Source of the DNA: Arenimonas sp.
Lineage (GTDB): Bacteria > Pseudomonadota > Gammaproteobacteria > Xanthomonadales > Xanthomonadaceae
DNA length: 47,520 bases
Direction: 5' to 3'
NCBI RefSeq assembly: GCF_022842045.1
Contig: NZ_JALHQI010000016.1
Location: forward strand, 1 to 47,520
The position numbers and the translations under genes were made by a program. Of this stretch, positions 8,374 through 16,723 are shown piece after piece; the stretch's first letter is position 1, and each line of letters starts with the position of its first letter. The notes under the pieces were generated by a model. That model had not been told where the DNA came from. It did not search any database and saw only the letters and a list, made by a program, of their open reading frames with translations.

Positions 8374-9129
8374 TCACTCGTCGGCGGTGCGGCCGGCCTT
8401 CAGCGAAATCGGCCAGCGCACCTCGCGCCGCCGCGCCGGATCACCCCAGGCCGACGCGAACTTCGAGCCGAATTCCGACACCGCATCGCGCCCGGTTTCC
8501 TTCAGGCAGCGCTGGCTGCTCGACCACGTGCGCAGATAGTCCAGGTACTGCCCCAGGTCCCACGCCACCGTCATCTCGAACCGCGGCGCATCGCTGATGG
8601 GCTCGAACGGGAAGGGCAGGTGCCGGTAGCCGTCGTCCACGTGCCGCCGCTCGGGGGGCCAGTAAGGGCCCAGGCGGCGTTCGTACAGGTCATCGAAGAC
8701 ATCGTCCACGCCGCGGTCCACCCGCGTGCGGCCGTAGCACCAGACCGCGATCACGCCGCCCGGGCGAAGCACCCGCTGCGCTTCGGCGCAGAAGCGCTCC
8801 TGGTTGAACCAGTGGTAGGCCTGCGCGGCGGTGACCAGGTCGACGCTGTGGTTGCGCAGCGCGCTGTGCTCGGCTGATTCCACCCGCCAGGTGATGCGCG
8901 GGTCGGACGGTGCCGCCGCGATTTGTGCTTCGCTGGGGTCGCTGGCATGCACGCGCTGGAAATGGTGCACCAAGGCCAGGCTGGCCTGGCCGTTGCCGCA
9001 GCCCACGTCCCAGGCCAGGTCGTGGTGCCGGCACTGATCGGACAGCCAGCCGAAGAGGCCAGGCGGATAGGTGGGACGGGCGCGGGCGTAGTCGGTGGCG
9101 TGTCCGGAGAAGTGGTCCTGGAAGGCCAT
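8374..9129 (-). CDS. Class I SAM-dependent methyltransferase
   Basis: The 251-residue product has a Rossmann methyltransferase core: AWDVGCGNGQAS (motif I, SAM binding) near residue 40, HASDPSEAQ (motif II), AQAYHWFN after strand 4, and RVLRPGGVIAVWCYG. This pattern fits the UbiE/Methyltransf_11 branch acting on small molecules such as the yeast Tmt1 or UbiE-like enzymes. The start at 9129 has GGAG about ten bases upstream; an in-frame ATG 12 codons earlier is possible. It lies 14 bases downstream of rluE on the same strand, so the two may be co-transcribed. The substrate is unknown. Confidence 0.85.
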   Translation of the reverse strand: MAFQDHFSGHATDYARARPTYPPGLFGWLSDQCRHHDLAWDVGCGNGQASLALVHHFQRVHASDPSEAQIAAAPSDPRITWRVESAEHSALRNHSVDLVTAAQAYHWFNQERFCAEAQRVLRPGGVIAVWCYGRTRVDRGVDDVFDDLYERRLGPYWPPERRHVDDGYRHLPFPFEPISDAPRFEMTVAWDLGQYLDYLRTWSSSQRCLKETGRDAVSEFGSKFASAWGDPARRREVRWPISLKAGRTADE

Positions 9130-9143
9130 GCCGCGCTCCTGGA

Positions 9144-9689
9144 TTACTGGGTGAGTTCCCGCCACTGGCCGGGCGGCAGGCCCTCGAGCCGATGCGGCCC
9201 GACCGCGATGCGCAGCAGGCGCAGGCAGGGCAGGCCGACCGCGGCCACCATGCGCCGCACCTGGCGGTTGCGGCCCTCGGTGATGGTGAGCTCGATCCAG
9301 CTGTCGGGCACGGTCTTGCGCGCGCGCACCGGCGGATGGCGCGGCCAGAGCCAGTCGGGCGCGCCGATCAGCACCTGCGCCTTGGCCGGCCGCGTGACGC
9401 CGTCGGCCAGGGTGACGCCGCTGCGCAGCTGGGCCAGGTGTTCGTCGCCGGCCACGCCTTCCACCTGCACCAGGTAGGTCTTGGGCCAGTGGAACTTGGG
9501 CGAGCTGATGCGGGCGATCAGCGGGCCGTCGTCGGAGAGCAGCAGCAGGCCCTCGGAGTCCTGGTCCAGGCGGCCGGCGGCGTAGACGTCGGGCGGCAGC
9601 GAGAACCCGGCCAGCGTCGGCCGCGGCGGCACCGTTTTATCGGTGAACTGGCAGAGCACGCCGTAGGGCTTGTTGAAGGCAATGAGCAT
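9144..9689 (-). CDS. rluE: 23S rRNA pseudouridine(2457) synthase
   Basis: The 181-residue product lacks the S4 domain, as expected for RluE. Motifs in order: FNKPYGVLCQFTD, the catalytic-Asp motif AAGRLDQDSEGLLLL, KTYLVQVEG, WLWPRHPPVR and EGRNRQVRRM. These match RluE of E. coli closely, more so than RluB/F or RsuA. It modifies U2457 of 23S rRNA in the cytoplasm. It is divergent from the ABC transporter gene at 9753; only 63 bases separate the starts. Confidence 0.93.
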   Translation of the reverse strand: MLIAFNKPYGVLCQFTDKTVPPRPTLAGFSLPPDVYAAGRLDQDSEGLLLLSDDGPLIARISSPKFHWPKTYLVQVEGVAGDEHLAQLRSGVTLADGVTRPAKAQVLIGAPDWLWPRHPPVRARKTVPDSWIELTITEGRNRQVRRMVAAVGLPCLRLLRIAVGPHRLEGLPPGQWRELTQ

Positions 9690-9752
9690 CGGTCCAGTGT
9701 AGCTCCGTGGGACACTGTGCGCTTGCCCCCGCCCCTGAATCCCGGAGATCGC

Positions 9753-11520
<1,768 letters not shown>

Positions 11521-11534
<14 letters not shown>

Positions 11535-11724
11535 GATCGTCGGCCATGTCGTGCTGGAAGTCGTCGTCGAGATCCTGATCAAGGGCCCCGGCTTCCTGAT
11601 CGCGCGCCAGTTCAAGCCGGGCATCGATCCCGACGGCAAGTGGTCGATCCTGTGCGGCCTCGTGTTCTGGCTGCTGGTGGGGGGATTGGGCTACCTGGCC
11701 TGGCGCGCCCTGGCCGCCGATTGA
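11521..11724 (+). CDS. Small membrane protein, unknown function
   Basis: This 67-residue ORF starts with an ATG inside the last codons of the ABC exporter gene, so it is probably translated by coupling. It has one convincing transmembrane helix (ILCGLVFWLLVGGLGYLAW, residues ~43-61) and a weaker amphipathic or hydrophobic N-terminal segment. No family is recognised. Codon use and GC match the neighbours. By context it may be an accessory to the exporter, but nothing in the sequence proves it. Confidence 0.6.
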
Positions 11725-11783
11725 ATGGCCCGGCGAGGGCTGGCACATTCCGGAGCCTGACAAACTCATGAGGGGTGCGCTGA

Positions 11784-12320
11784 ATGGCTTTCGGATTCCT
11801 GACCTGTGCGGCGCCGGACGAACACATCGCCTGGCTGCATGAGCACCCGGGCGCGGTGCACGCTTACCTGGACGGTGTGCCGCCGGAAGGCATCGCGACT
11901 GACGCGCTGCCAGCCTGGTGGCCGTCTGCGCCGCCGGCCATGCATACCTCCTGGGGCGTGAACCATCGCAACCCGGACCTGTACCACTGGATCCTCAACG
12001 GCAGCGCGGATCTGGTAACGGATGCGGGGGCGCTGTTCCAGGCTTGGTATGCGCCGGACCATCCGGCCAACATCCTGAAGCTGGACGGGCACAACGAGCG
12101 CTTCGCGGTGACCTCGGGCCAGCTGCCGGCGCTTGCGGCCCGAGCGCATTCGGTGACGGTGGACACCGTGCTCACCGCCTTCGTTGGTTGGTGCAAGGCG
12201 CAAGGCAAGTCCTGGGAAGACCTGGACGTCTATGCCTGCGAACCCTTCCTCTACGAGTTCCAGCCGTTGGCGGCCCAACTCGATGACGCCATCCGCGATG
12301 GCCATGGACTGATCTGGTAG
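11784..12320 (+). CDS. Conserved-looking protein, perhaps DUF1877-like
   Basis: The 178-residue cytoplasmic-looking protein has no signal peptide or membrane segment. It is Trp-rich in its first half, with an order of features (an early HEHPGAV helix, then WGVNHRNPDLYHWILNG, then a late YACEPFLYEFQPL segment) that recalls the YfbM/DUF1877 fold, where a W/H-x-L-x-G motif follows a short N-terminal helix. That likeness is weak and from memory. No catalytic motif is evident. It is the last gene of normal base composition before the cassette array. Confidence 0.6.
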   Translation: MAFGFLTCAAPDEHIAWLHEHPGAVHAYLDGVPPEGIATDALPAWWPSAPPAMHTSWGVNHRNPDLYHWILNGSADLVTDAGALFQAWYAPDHPANILKLDGHNERFAVTSGQLPALAARAHSVTVDTVLTAFVGWCKAQGKSWEDLDVYACEPFLYEFQPLAAQLDDAIRDGHGLIW

Positions 12321-12592
12321 CCACTGCGCGAACGGCAGGCTTGGCGCGGTGGTGGCTGCAAACGGGGGCTGGCGCGAGTGGCTGAGCAAGCCGGAAGGGG
12401 TGCGCTACGGCGCATGACTGCTCCAATATCCAATTAGGCGTTGGATCTCCGGTGTAAACGCAGATCCAGGGAGGGGATGCTGGAGGCGTAGGATTGGGAA
12501 ATCATTGAATGTGAGAACTTTTGGACTTGACCGTGGTGTGGGTGCGGGAGAAAGATTCCGGTTATGCCTCGCAATTGAGGTCCAATAGGAAG
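12321..12592. other. Left flank of the cassette array, with an attC 3'-end remnant
   Basis: No gene is visible in these ~270 bases. TTAGGCGTTGGAT at 12434-12446 resembles the 3' end of the array's attC sites (TTAGGCGTTAGGC in the site at 13539), with a GTTRRRY-type core GTTGGAT. It sits in a small dyad with ATCCAAT at 12428. A second dyad is GGATCT/AGATCC at 12443-12467. A possible promoter for the array is TTGACC at 12527 with a weak AAAGAT 18 bases later. No integrase gene or intact attI is recognisable. The interval may be a decayed cassette or the scar of a lost platform. Confidence 0.4.
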
Positions 12593-12603
12593 TTAGGTGG
12601 CTC

Positions 12604-13104
12604 ATGAATGTTCGAGGGAAAGCAACTCTAAGGTTTGTTGCTACCTACTGCTTGCTTTCCTTAGTGCTCTCTTCCTGTTCTCTTGGCCAGCATCCTTTTT
12701 TGATGGTTCAGGTTTGCGTCGAGGATGATGGCGGCTTGGAACTCTTCAAGCGAACATTGCGATCAATTGCGCTTGAAGAGAACATGCGCTACGTCGACCG
12801 TGGCGAAGCCTCAGAGAAAGAGCTGCAGCAACTTGACGCCCTCGACCGCCCAAGCGGAACTTTGGTGAACGTCGGTGTGATCGGAAGCGACGGTCATAGT
12901 CTCGGTGCCGGCAACCTGGGCCTCAATACTTACGACATTGCTGTAGGGTTCGCTCATGGCAGAGATGGTAGCGCAGGCGTCGAATTCTCCCATCGGGTCG
13001 TTGCACAACTTGAGCAGCATTGGGTTGTAACGCCGGTACCCAAGGACTCCGGTGCGCTTCCGAATCCCGGTTGCTCGCAGGCCGTGGCATCGCCACCTAA
13101 CTGA
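12604..13104 (+). CDS. Cassette 1: putative lipoprotein, unknown function
   Basis: The ATG lies 11 bases after the cassette boundary, as is usual for cassette genes. The 166-residue product has a signal sequence ending in a lipobox LSSC (Cys 25), so it is probably a membrane-anchored lipoprotein. The mature part is acidic (VEDDGG) with mixed helix and strand, and has only a few further Cys. The stop follows directly after the R'' core of the attC, so the protein ends in the cassette-typical Pro-Asn read from CCTAAC. No family recognised. Confidence 0.75.
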   Translation: MNVRGKATLRFVATYCLLSLVLSSCSLGQHPFLMVQVCVEDDGGLELFKRTLRSIALEENMRYVDRGEASEKELQQLDALDRPSGTLVNVGVIGSDGHSLGAGNLGLNTYDIAVGFAHGRDGSAGVEFSHRVVAQLEQHWVVTPVPKDSGALPNPGCSQAVASPPN

Positions 13105-13150
13105 TCATTCAAGCCGACGCCTTCGGCGCGGCTTAACTAAGGCGTTAGCC
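13095..13150 (+). repeat. attC site 1
   Basis: The R'' core ACCTAAC (13095-13101) and R' core GTTAGCC (13144-13150) flank an inner stem AAGCCG-A-CGCC / GGCG-CGGCTT with loop TTC. The single unpaired A in one arm corresponds to the extrahelical base that orients attC sites for the integrase. The inner stem recalls that of the aadA cassette attC of mobile integrons (from memory). Confidence 0.93.
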
Positions 13151-13159
13151 ACACAAATC

Positions 13160-13537
13160 ATGCGAAGCCATTCAGTGAATTGCCTGGCCTGTCGCGAATC
13201 GATCGCAGTCGGTCTGACTGACTACCTCCCGCCGCCTTGGCAAGACGCGCCTCAAATCACTTGCTCCAATTGTGGGACAGGCCAGTTTCTTTCACTGCGA
13301 ACTCGGTTCCTTGGCGGAGCAATCTGTTTCGCCATTCTTATGTGTGGCGCCGCGGCAGTCGGACTTGGCAGAAAGTACCAAATTATCTACAGCTCAGCGC
13401 ACTTTCCGGACGACTGGTTAGACTACACGCTCATTTTCTTTTCAATGCTGCTTTCGTACGCTGTATGGGTGTACTTCATTCGACGGTTTGGTGTCTGGGA
13501 AAAGTGGCATAAGGGTTCAAAGTACCACTGGCACTAG
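13160..13537 (+). CDS. Cassette 2: zinc-ribbon-like membrane protein, unknown function
   Basis: The frame is open upstream through the attC, but the ATG at 13160 is the first start inside the cassette. The 125-residue product has an N-terminal Cys pair CLAC, a second pair CSNCG about 25 residues later, and two transmembrane segments (FLGGAICFAILMCGAAAVGL and YTLIFFSMLLSYAVWVYFI). The Cys pairs could bind zinc on the cytoplasmic side. The tail is basic and aromatic. No family recognised; a small zinc-ribbon membrane protein is the best description. Confidence 0.7.
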   Translation: MRSHSVNCLACRESIAVGLTDYLPPPWQDAPQITCSNCGTGQFLSLRTRFLGGAICFAILMCGAAAVGLGRKYQIIYSSAHFPDDWLDYTLIFFSMLLSYAVWVYFIRRFGVWEKWHKGSKYHWH

Positions 13538-13538
13538 T

Positions 13539-13594
13539 GGCTAACTATTCATTCAAGCCGACGCCTTCGGCGCGGCTTAACTTAGGCGTTAGGC
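13539..13594 (+). repeat. attC site 2
   Basis: R'' core GGCTAAC (13539-13545), R' core GTTAGGC (13588-13594), and the same inner stem with the unpaired A as the other sites. GGCTAAC is the exact complement of the GTTAGCC with which this cassette begins. Confidence 0.93.
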
Positions 13595-13598
13595 TGCA

Positions 13599-13952
13599 GT
13601 GAAAGATCGTCGAACAACACTGCTTGTTGACCTCCTTGAGCTTCGCCGCCCACTTCCGGCGATTCTGGGAGAGCTGTCCGCACTTCCGTGGGACTGCGAC
13701 GAACTGTTGGTTACGCTCGGGCCCGAACATGTAGTCACAGTGCTCCAGCGCTATCTTTCGGGGGAGATCTCAAGCGCCGATGTTGAGGATTGGGCGGATG
13801 CGGTGGAGCTCCGGGATGGCATCAGTGCCGACCCTGACGATCCAGCAGCACAGGCAATTCACGAGCTCGCCAATCCGTTGATTACGCGGCCGCTTTCAAT
13901 GCATTCTGCGTCCACCCTGGTTGCCAGCCTCACGGGGCTGCAGCCTAACTAA
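13599..13952 (+). CDS. Cassette 3: small soluble protein, unknown function
   Basis: The start is a GTG at 13599, five bases after the R' core. The 117-residue product is acidic and mainly helical, with a segment YLSGEISSADVEDWADAVE near the middle. It resembles a group of small bacterial proteins with a [YL]L.G..[ST]...[VL][EQ].WA..[VI]E pattern that I have met as orphans near toxin or immunity genes; that link is weak. It has no signal peptide or membrane helix. It ends in Pro-Asn read from the R'' core. Confidence 0.7.
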   Translation: MKDRRTTLLVDLLELRRPLPAILGELSALPWDCDELLVTLGPEHVVTVLQRYLSGEISSADVEDWADAVELRDGISADPDDPAAQAIHELANPLITRPLSMHSASTLVASLTGLQPN

Positions 13953-13998
13953 TCATTCAAGCCGACGCCTTCGGCGCGGCTTAACTCAGGCGTTAGGC
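13943..13998 (+). repeat. attC site 3
   Basis: R'' core GCCTAAC (13943-13949) is a perfect RYYYAAC and R' core GTTAGGC (13992-13998) a near-perfect GTTRRRY. The inner stem is identical to the other sites; only the two short spacers differ. Confidence 0.94.
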
Positions 13999-14002
13999 GG
14001 AT

Positions 14003-14500
14003 ATGGCAAACCGTATTCCCCACAAGTTATTTGCCCTGCTTTTCTTATTGGGCGGCGTGTGGGCATGTTTTGCGGCAAACCTCTGGATATGGGCTATGCC
14101 TGGGGGGTGGGAGCAAGACTTGGCGGTCCCCGCATCGCTGGCTGCCCTAGTCACAGTTGCAGCTGGGGCTCTTTGGTTTTTTCAGCCGAGGCTCGGAATT
14201 GCGTTGGCCATCGCGACTATGATTCCACAGCCATTCTCCTTTGCTTACGGTTCCGTAGCCTATGCTTTTCACCTTTGGCCGAACTATCGCATTGAGCTAG
14301 ACATCATTGGTTCCCGTGACAACCTAGCGAACGTTTTTGTTCATGACTTCAGCTTTGTTCCGCAGTACATGTTGAGGACTGATGCTGATTATGTTGGTTT
14401 CGGTCTTGGGCTAGAGCTTGTTTCATTCTTAGCTTTGCTTGTGCTTCTACATCTATTTGCACTTTCTAGGCGACCTCTCTCTACTGGCTTGCCTAACTAA
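14003..14500 (+). CDS. Cassette 4: polytopic membrane protein, unknown function
   Basis: The ATG is four bases after the R' core, leaving no room for a normal ribosome binding site on the cassette side. The 165-residue product has about four hydrophobic segments: residues ~8-30, ~42-62, ~64-88 and ~136-155, with a soluble, Phe-rich loop (VFVHDFSFVPQYM) before the last. No family or catalytic motif recognised. It ends in Leu-Pro-Asn encoded by the attC R'' core. Confidence 0.7.
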   Translation: MANRIPHKLFALLFLLGGVWACFAANLWIWAMPGGWEQDLAVPASLAALVTVAAGALWFFQPRLGIALAIATMIPQPFSFAYGSVAYAFHLWPNYRIELDIIGSRDNLANVFVHDFSFVPQYMLRTDADYVGFGLGLELVSFLALLVLLHLFALSRRPLSTGLPN

Positions 14501-14546
14501 TCATTCAAGCCGACGCCTTCGGCGCGGCTTAACTAAGGCGTTAGGC
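14491..14546 (+). repeat. attC site 4
   Basis: R'' core GCCTAAC (14491-14497), R' core GTTAGGC (14540-14546), and an inner stem identical to the other sites. Confidence 0.94.
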
Positions 14547-14550
14547 GGGC

Positions 14551-14988
14551 ATGCTGAAATTACTGATCCTCGTCGCGGCAATATTCCTGGCGTCGAATTC
14601 CGCCAGTGCAACCACCTGCTGGCCGGAGGGAGGCCAGCGAGCGCAGGTTCGAGCGGCGTTCGATCAGTCCTCATTTGTATTCTCGGCGTACGTTCTTGAA
14701 GTTTCCAATAGCGGCGAGGCGCCCATTGCCAAAGTGAGTGTTCTGCAGGTCTGGAAGGGCGAGATTGAGGTTGGTCAGGTCGTTGAGACGACTGCGTCAG
14801 ATTCAGTTTACTTCATGGGTGACGGCGTCATTCCTCTGCCAGGAACTGCCCTTCTGATCTACTCCCCCTCGGAGCTGCCTCAATTTCTCCATGTGTGCTC
14901 TCGCACACGGCAGCTCGACTATGCTACTGGCGACATCCCGCTACTCAACAACTTTTCAAAGAAGCAGCGCTACAAGCTTGGCGGGTAG
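14551..14988 (+). CDS. Cassette 5: secreted protein with TIMP/NTR-like pattern
   Basis: The ATG is four bases after the R' core. The 145-residue product has a signal peptide (MLKLLILVAAIFLASNSASA, cleavage before TTCWPEGG) and then a pattern seen in bacterial tissue-inhibitor-of-metalloprotease/netrin-like domains: Cys at the mature N-terminus, DQSSFVFSAYVLEV, SVLQVWKGEIEVGQ, a later TALLIYS strand and a second Cys (VCSRT). Such domains are OB-fold secreted modules; the role in bacteria is unknown. The assignment rests on the pattern only. Confidence 0.7.
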   Translation: MLKLLILVAAIFLASNSASATTCWPEGGQRAQVRAAFDQSSFVFSAYVLEVSNSGEAPIAKVSVLQVWKGEIEVGQVVETTASDSVYFMGDGVIPLPGTALLIYSPSELPQFLHVCSRTRQLDYATGDIPLLNNFSKKQRYKLGG

Positions 14989-14991
14989 CCC

Positions 14992-15047
14992 GCCTAACAA
15001 ATCATTCAAGCCGACGCCTTCGGCGCGGCTTAACTAGGGCGTTAGGC
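14992..15047 (+). repeat. attC site 5
   Basis: R'' core GCCTAAC (14992-14998), R' core GTTAGGC (15041-15047), and an inner stem identical to the other sites. Confidence 0.94.
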
Positions 15048-15050
15048 CTC

Positions 15051-15305
15051 ATGAAGCACGCAACGCGGTGGTCCGGATTTTTCTTGCTGGCACTGGCAGG
15101 AGCATGCCTTGGGCAGCTCGCAGCGCTGCTAGTTGCCTCTGATTCCTGCCTCGATGCAGGCGGCAGTTTCCACTATGCTTCGGGCCTGTGTGACTTTAAG
15201 ACATCACATCCAGGCATAGACGTAAAAAGCGTTTGGCAACTTTGGCTTGGTCTCTTCTCTTTGGTGGCCGGCGCGCTCACAGTTTGGCGCTCGTTCAAGG
15301 CCTAA
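15051..15305 (+). CDS. Cassette 6: small two-helix membrane protein with a C-x3-GG-x-F motif
   Basis: The ATG at 15051 is three bases after the R' core; the longer open frame upstream only reads through attC. The 84-residue product has two transmembrane segments (residues ~8-28 and ~60-78) joined by a loop with DSCLDAGGSFHYASGLC. The CLDxGG-F/W-x-C pattern recurs in many small secreted or membrane proteins of unknown role and suggests a loop disulfide in the periplasm. The stop codon lies inside the final R'' core. Confidence 0.7.
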   Translation: MKHATRWSGFFLLALAGACLGQLAALLVASDSCLDAGGSFHYASGLCDFKTSHPGIDVKSVWQLWLGLFSLVAGALTVWRSFKA

Positions 15306-15355
15306 CGTGCTGCTGATCACCTGCCTGCTGTGCGTGGGGCTGCAGCACGCCAGGC
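15300..15355 (+). repeat. Degenerate or foreign last attC-like site at the right end of the array
   Basis: The last cassette ends with a normal R'' core GCCTAAC (15300-15306). Exactly 49 bases on, as in the other five sites, stands GCCAGGC (15349-15355), which differs from GTTAGGC only by TT to CC. The arms continue: GCCTAACGTGCTGC and GCAGCACGCCAGGC pair over 14 bases with two mismatches. The inner stem of the other attC sites is absent. It is either a decayed attC of another type or a stem-loop used as the landing site. Confidence 0.5.
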
Positions 15356-15371
15356 GCCGCTGAGGCCGCCC

Positions 15372-16265
15372 TTGAGAATCCTCCTGTTCGGCAACTCCGG
15401 TTCCGGCAAAAGCACCCTGGCCCGACGGCTGGGCGCGCAGCACGGGCTGCCCCACCTGGACCTCGACACCATCGTCTGGGAGCCGGGCCAGGTGGCGGTG
15501 CCGCGTACGACCGAGGCCGTCGCCGAAGCGCTGGCGAACTTCATCCAGGCCAACGACACCTGGGTCATCGAGGGTTGCTACGGCGAGCTGGTGCAGGCGG
15601 CGTCCGCGCACTGCACCGAACTGATCTTCCTCAACCCGGGGCTGTCGGCTTGCCTGGCCAACAACCGCCGCCGCCCGTGGGAGCCCCACAAGTACGATTC
15701 GAAGGAAGCCCAGGACGCGATGCTGGACAACCTGCAGGATTGGGTTGCCGGCTACTACACGCGCGAGGACGACTGGTCCTACCGCGCCCACCGCCGGGTA
15801 TTCGATGCGTTCACCGGCAACAAGCGCGAACGGTATGTCCGGGAGGCGCGGCCGGCCGACGTGGCCGACATGCAGCGGATCCGCCGGGCCGTGCGCGAGA
15901 ACCGCTTGTCCGATGCCGGCCGCGTCACCGATGCCGATTGCATCGCGGCCATGGATGCGCTCGGGAAGACCTGGCTCGCGGTGGACGGCGACGACGTCGT
16001 GGCGTTCGCCTCGGCCTATCGGACGGGCAACGTGTGGGCCCTGTTCGTCGACCCGGACCACGAAGGCCGCGGCTGGGGCCAGGCGCTGCACGCGCAGGCG
16101 GTCGATTGGTTGTGGTCGTTGGGGCACGAGCGCCTTTGGCTGACTACCGGCGCCGGTACCCGCGCAGAACGCTTCTACCTTTCCCGGGGCTGGCAGCCGC
16201 GGGGCGTGGACCCGGGCGGCGACCTTCGCCTGGAACTCGAGCGAGCCCGGACCTCGCCGCCATGA
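15372..16265 (+). CDS. P-loop kinase-like / GNAT acetyltransferase fusion
   Basis: A TTG at 15372 with GAGG upstream gives MRILLFGNSGSGKS, the usual start of this kinase group; a GTG at 15330 would begin inside the attC-like site. The 297-residue product has a P-loop domain in residues 1-~150 (GNSGSGKST Walker A, HLDLDTIVWEP, WVIEGCYGE) like adenylate/shikimate-kinase-like topology-modulation ATPases. Residues ~152-297 form a GNAT acetyltransferase (VREARPADV start, acetyl-CoA loop DHEGRGWG, FYLSRGWQPRG end). The frame is continuous, so a fusion is real. It is the first gene right of the array and has normal high GC. Confidence 0.85.
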   Translation: MRILLFGNSGSGKSTLARRLGAQHGLPHLDLDTIVWEPGQVAVPRTTEAVAEALANFIQANDTWVIEGCYGELVQAASAHCTELIFLNPGLSACLANNRRRPWEPHKYDSKEAQDAMLDNLQDWVAGYYTREDDWSYRAHRRVFDAFTGNKRERYVREARPADVADMQRIRRAVRENRLSDAGRVTDADCIAAMDALGKTWLAVDGDDVVAFASAYRTGNVWALFVDPDHEGRGWGQALHAQAVDWLWSLGHERLWLTTGAGTRAERFYLSRGWQPRGVDPGGDLRLELERARTSPP

Positions 16266-16723
16266 ATCAGTACGAGAAGAACATCCTCGCCCATATCGAG
16301 GCGCATGGCTGCAGCGTCACCTCCGTGTTCGATCCGGACCGGGAGGAGCCGCCCTTCTCCTACTCGATCGGCATCGCCCGCTCGGCCGGTGCGCCAGAGT
16401 TGATCGTCATCGGGCTGGAGTCGAAGCTGTGCCATTGGATGATCAACGAGTACAACAGGCGGGTTCGTGCCGGGGAAGCCTTCGTGCCGGGGGTGGATTA
16501 CCTCGGTTTCCTGCAGGGCTTTTCGGTACAGTTCGGGCCCGTCTCGCGGGAACACCGCGAGGAGTACATGCGCTCGGCGTGCTGGCTGCACGACGGGCCG
16601 GACTTCGAGGCGCTGCAGTTGATCTGGCCCAGCACCTCGGGTGTCTGGCCCTGGGATCCAAAAGCCACCGAAACCCTGCGCCAACGCCAACCCTTACTTT
16701 CCAAGCCCCCGGTGAACCCATGA
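16262..16723 (+). CDS. DUF4262 domain protein
   Basis: The ATG overlaps the previous stop (ATGA). The 153-residue product shows the DUF4262 pattern: an N-terminal helix, HGCSVTSVF, FSYSIGI, PELIVIGL, a helix with LCHWMINEYN, and a final acidic WPWDP segment. DUF4262 proteins are small cytoplasmic proteins of unknown function common in actinobacteria and proteobacteria. Together with its neighbours it forms a tight three-gene operon. Confidence 0.8.
   Translation: MNQYEKNILAHIEAHGCSVTSVFDPDREEPPFSYSIGIARSAGAPELIVIGLESKLCHWMINEYNRRVRAGEAFVPGVDYLGFLQGFSVQFGPVSREHREEYMRSACWLHDGPDFEALQLIWPSTSGVWPWDPKATETLRQRQPLLSKPPVNP

Larger units (their letters stand above)
12592..15306 (+). mobile_element. 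Integron gene-cassette array without integrase (CALIN type), six cassettes
   Basis: Six short, same-strand ORFs, each starting 4-16 bases after a GTTRRRY core, are separated by five 56-bp attC sites. The stretch is visibly richer in A+T than its flanks. Each cassette begins and ends with complementary core sites. Cassette 1 has GTTAGGT (12592) and ACCTAAC (13095). Cassette 2 has GTTAGCC and GGCTAAC. Cassettes 3-6 have GTTAGGC and GCCTAAC. This is the rule for cassettes that circularised and inserted singly. The attC orientation predicts an integrase and attI to the left, but none is present in this window, hence cluster of attC sites lacking integrase. Confidence 0.93.

Noticed and set aside
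12592-12598. An attI site at the first cassette junction.
   Set aside because: Only a GTTAGGT core is visible; no second integrase-binding repeats and no integrase gene lie beside it.
13095-15047. The five evenly similar repeats could be taken for a CRISPR array.
   Set aside because: Spacers are 400-550 bases and carry complete genes; the repeats have attC core sites and an extrahelical base.
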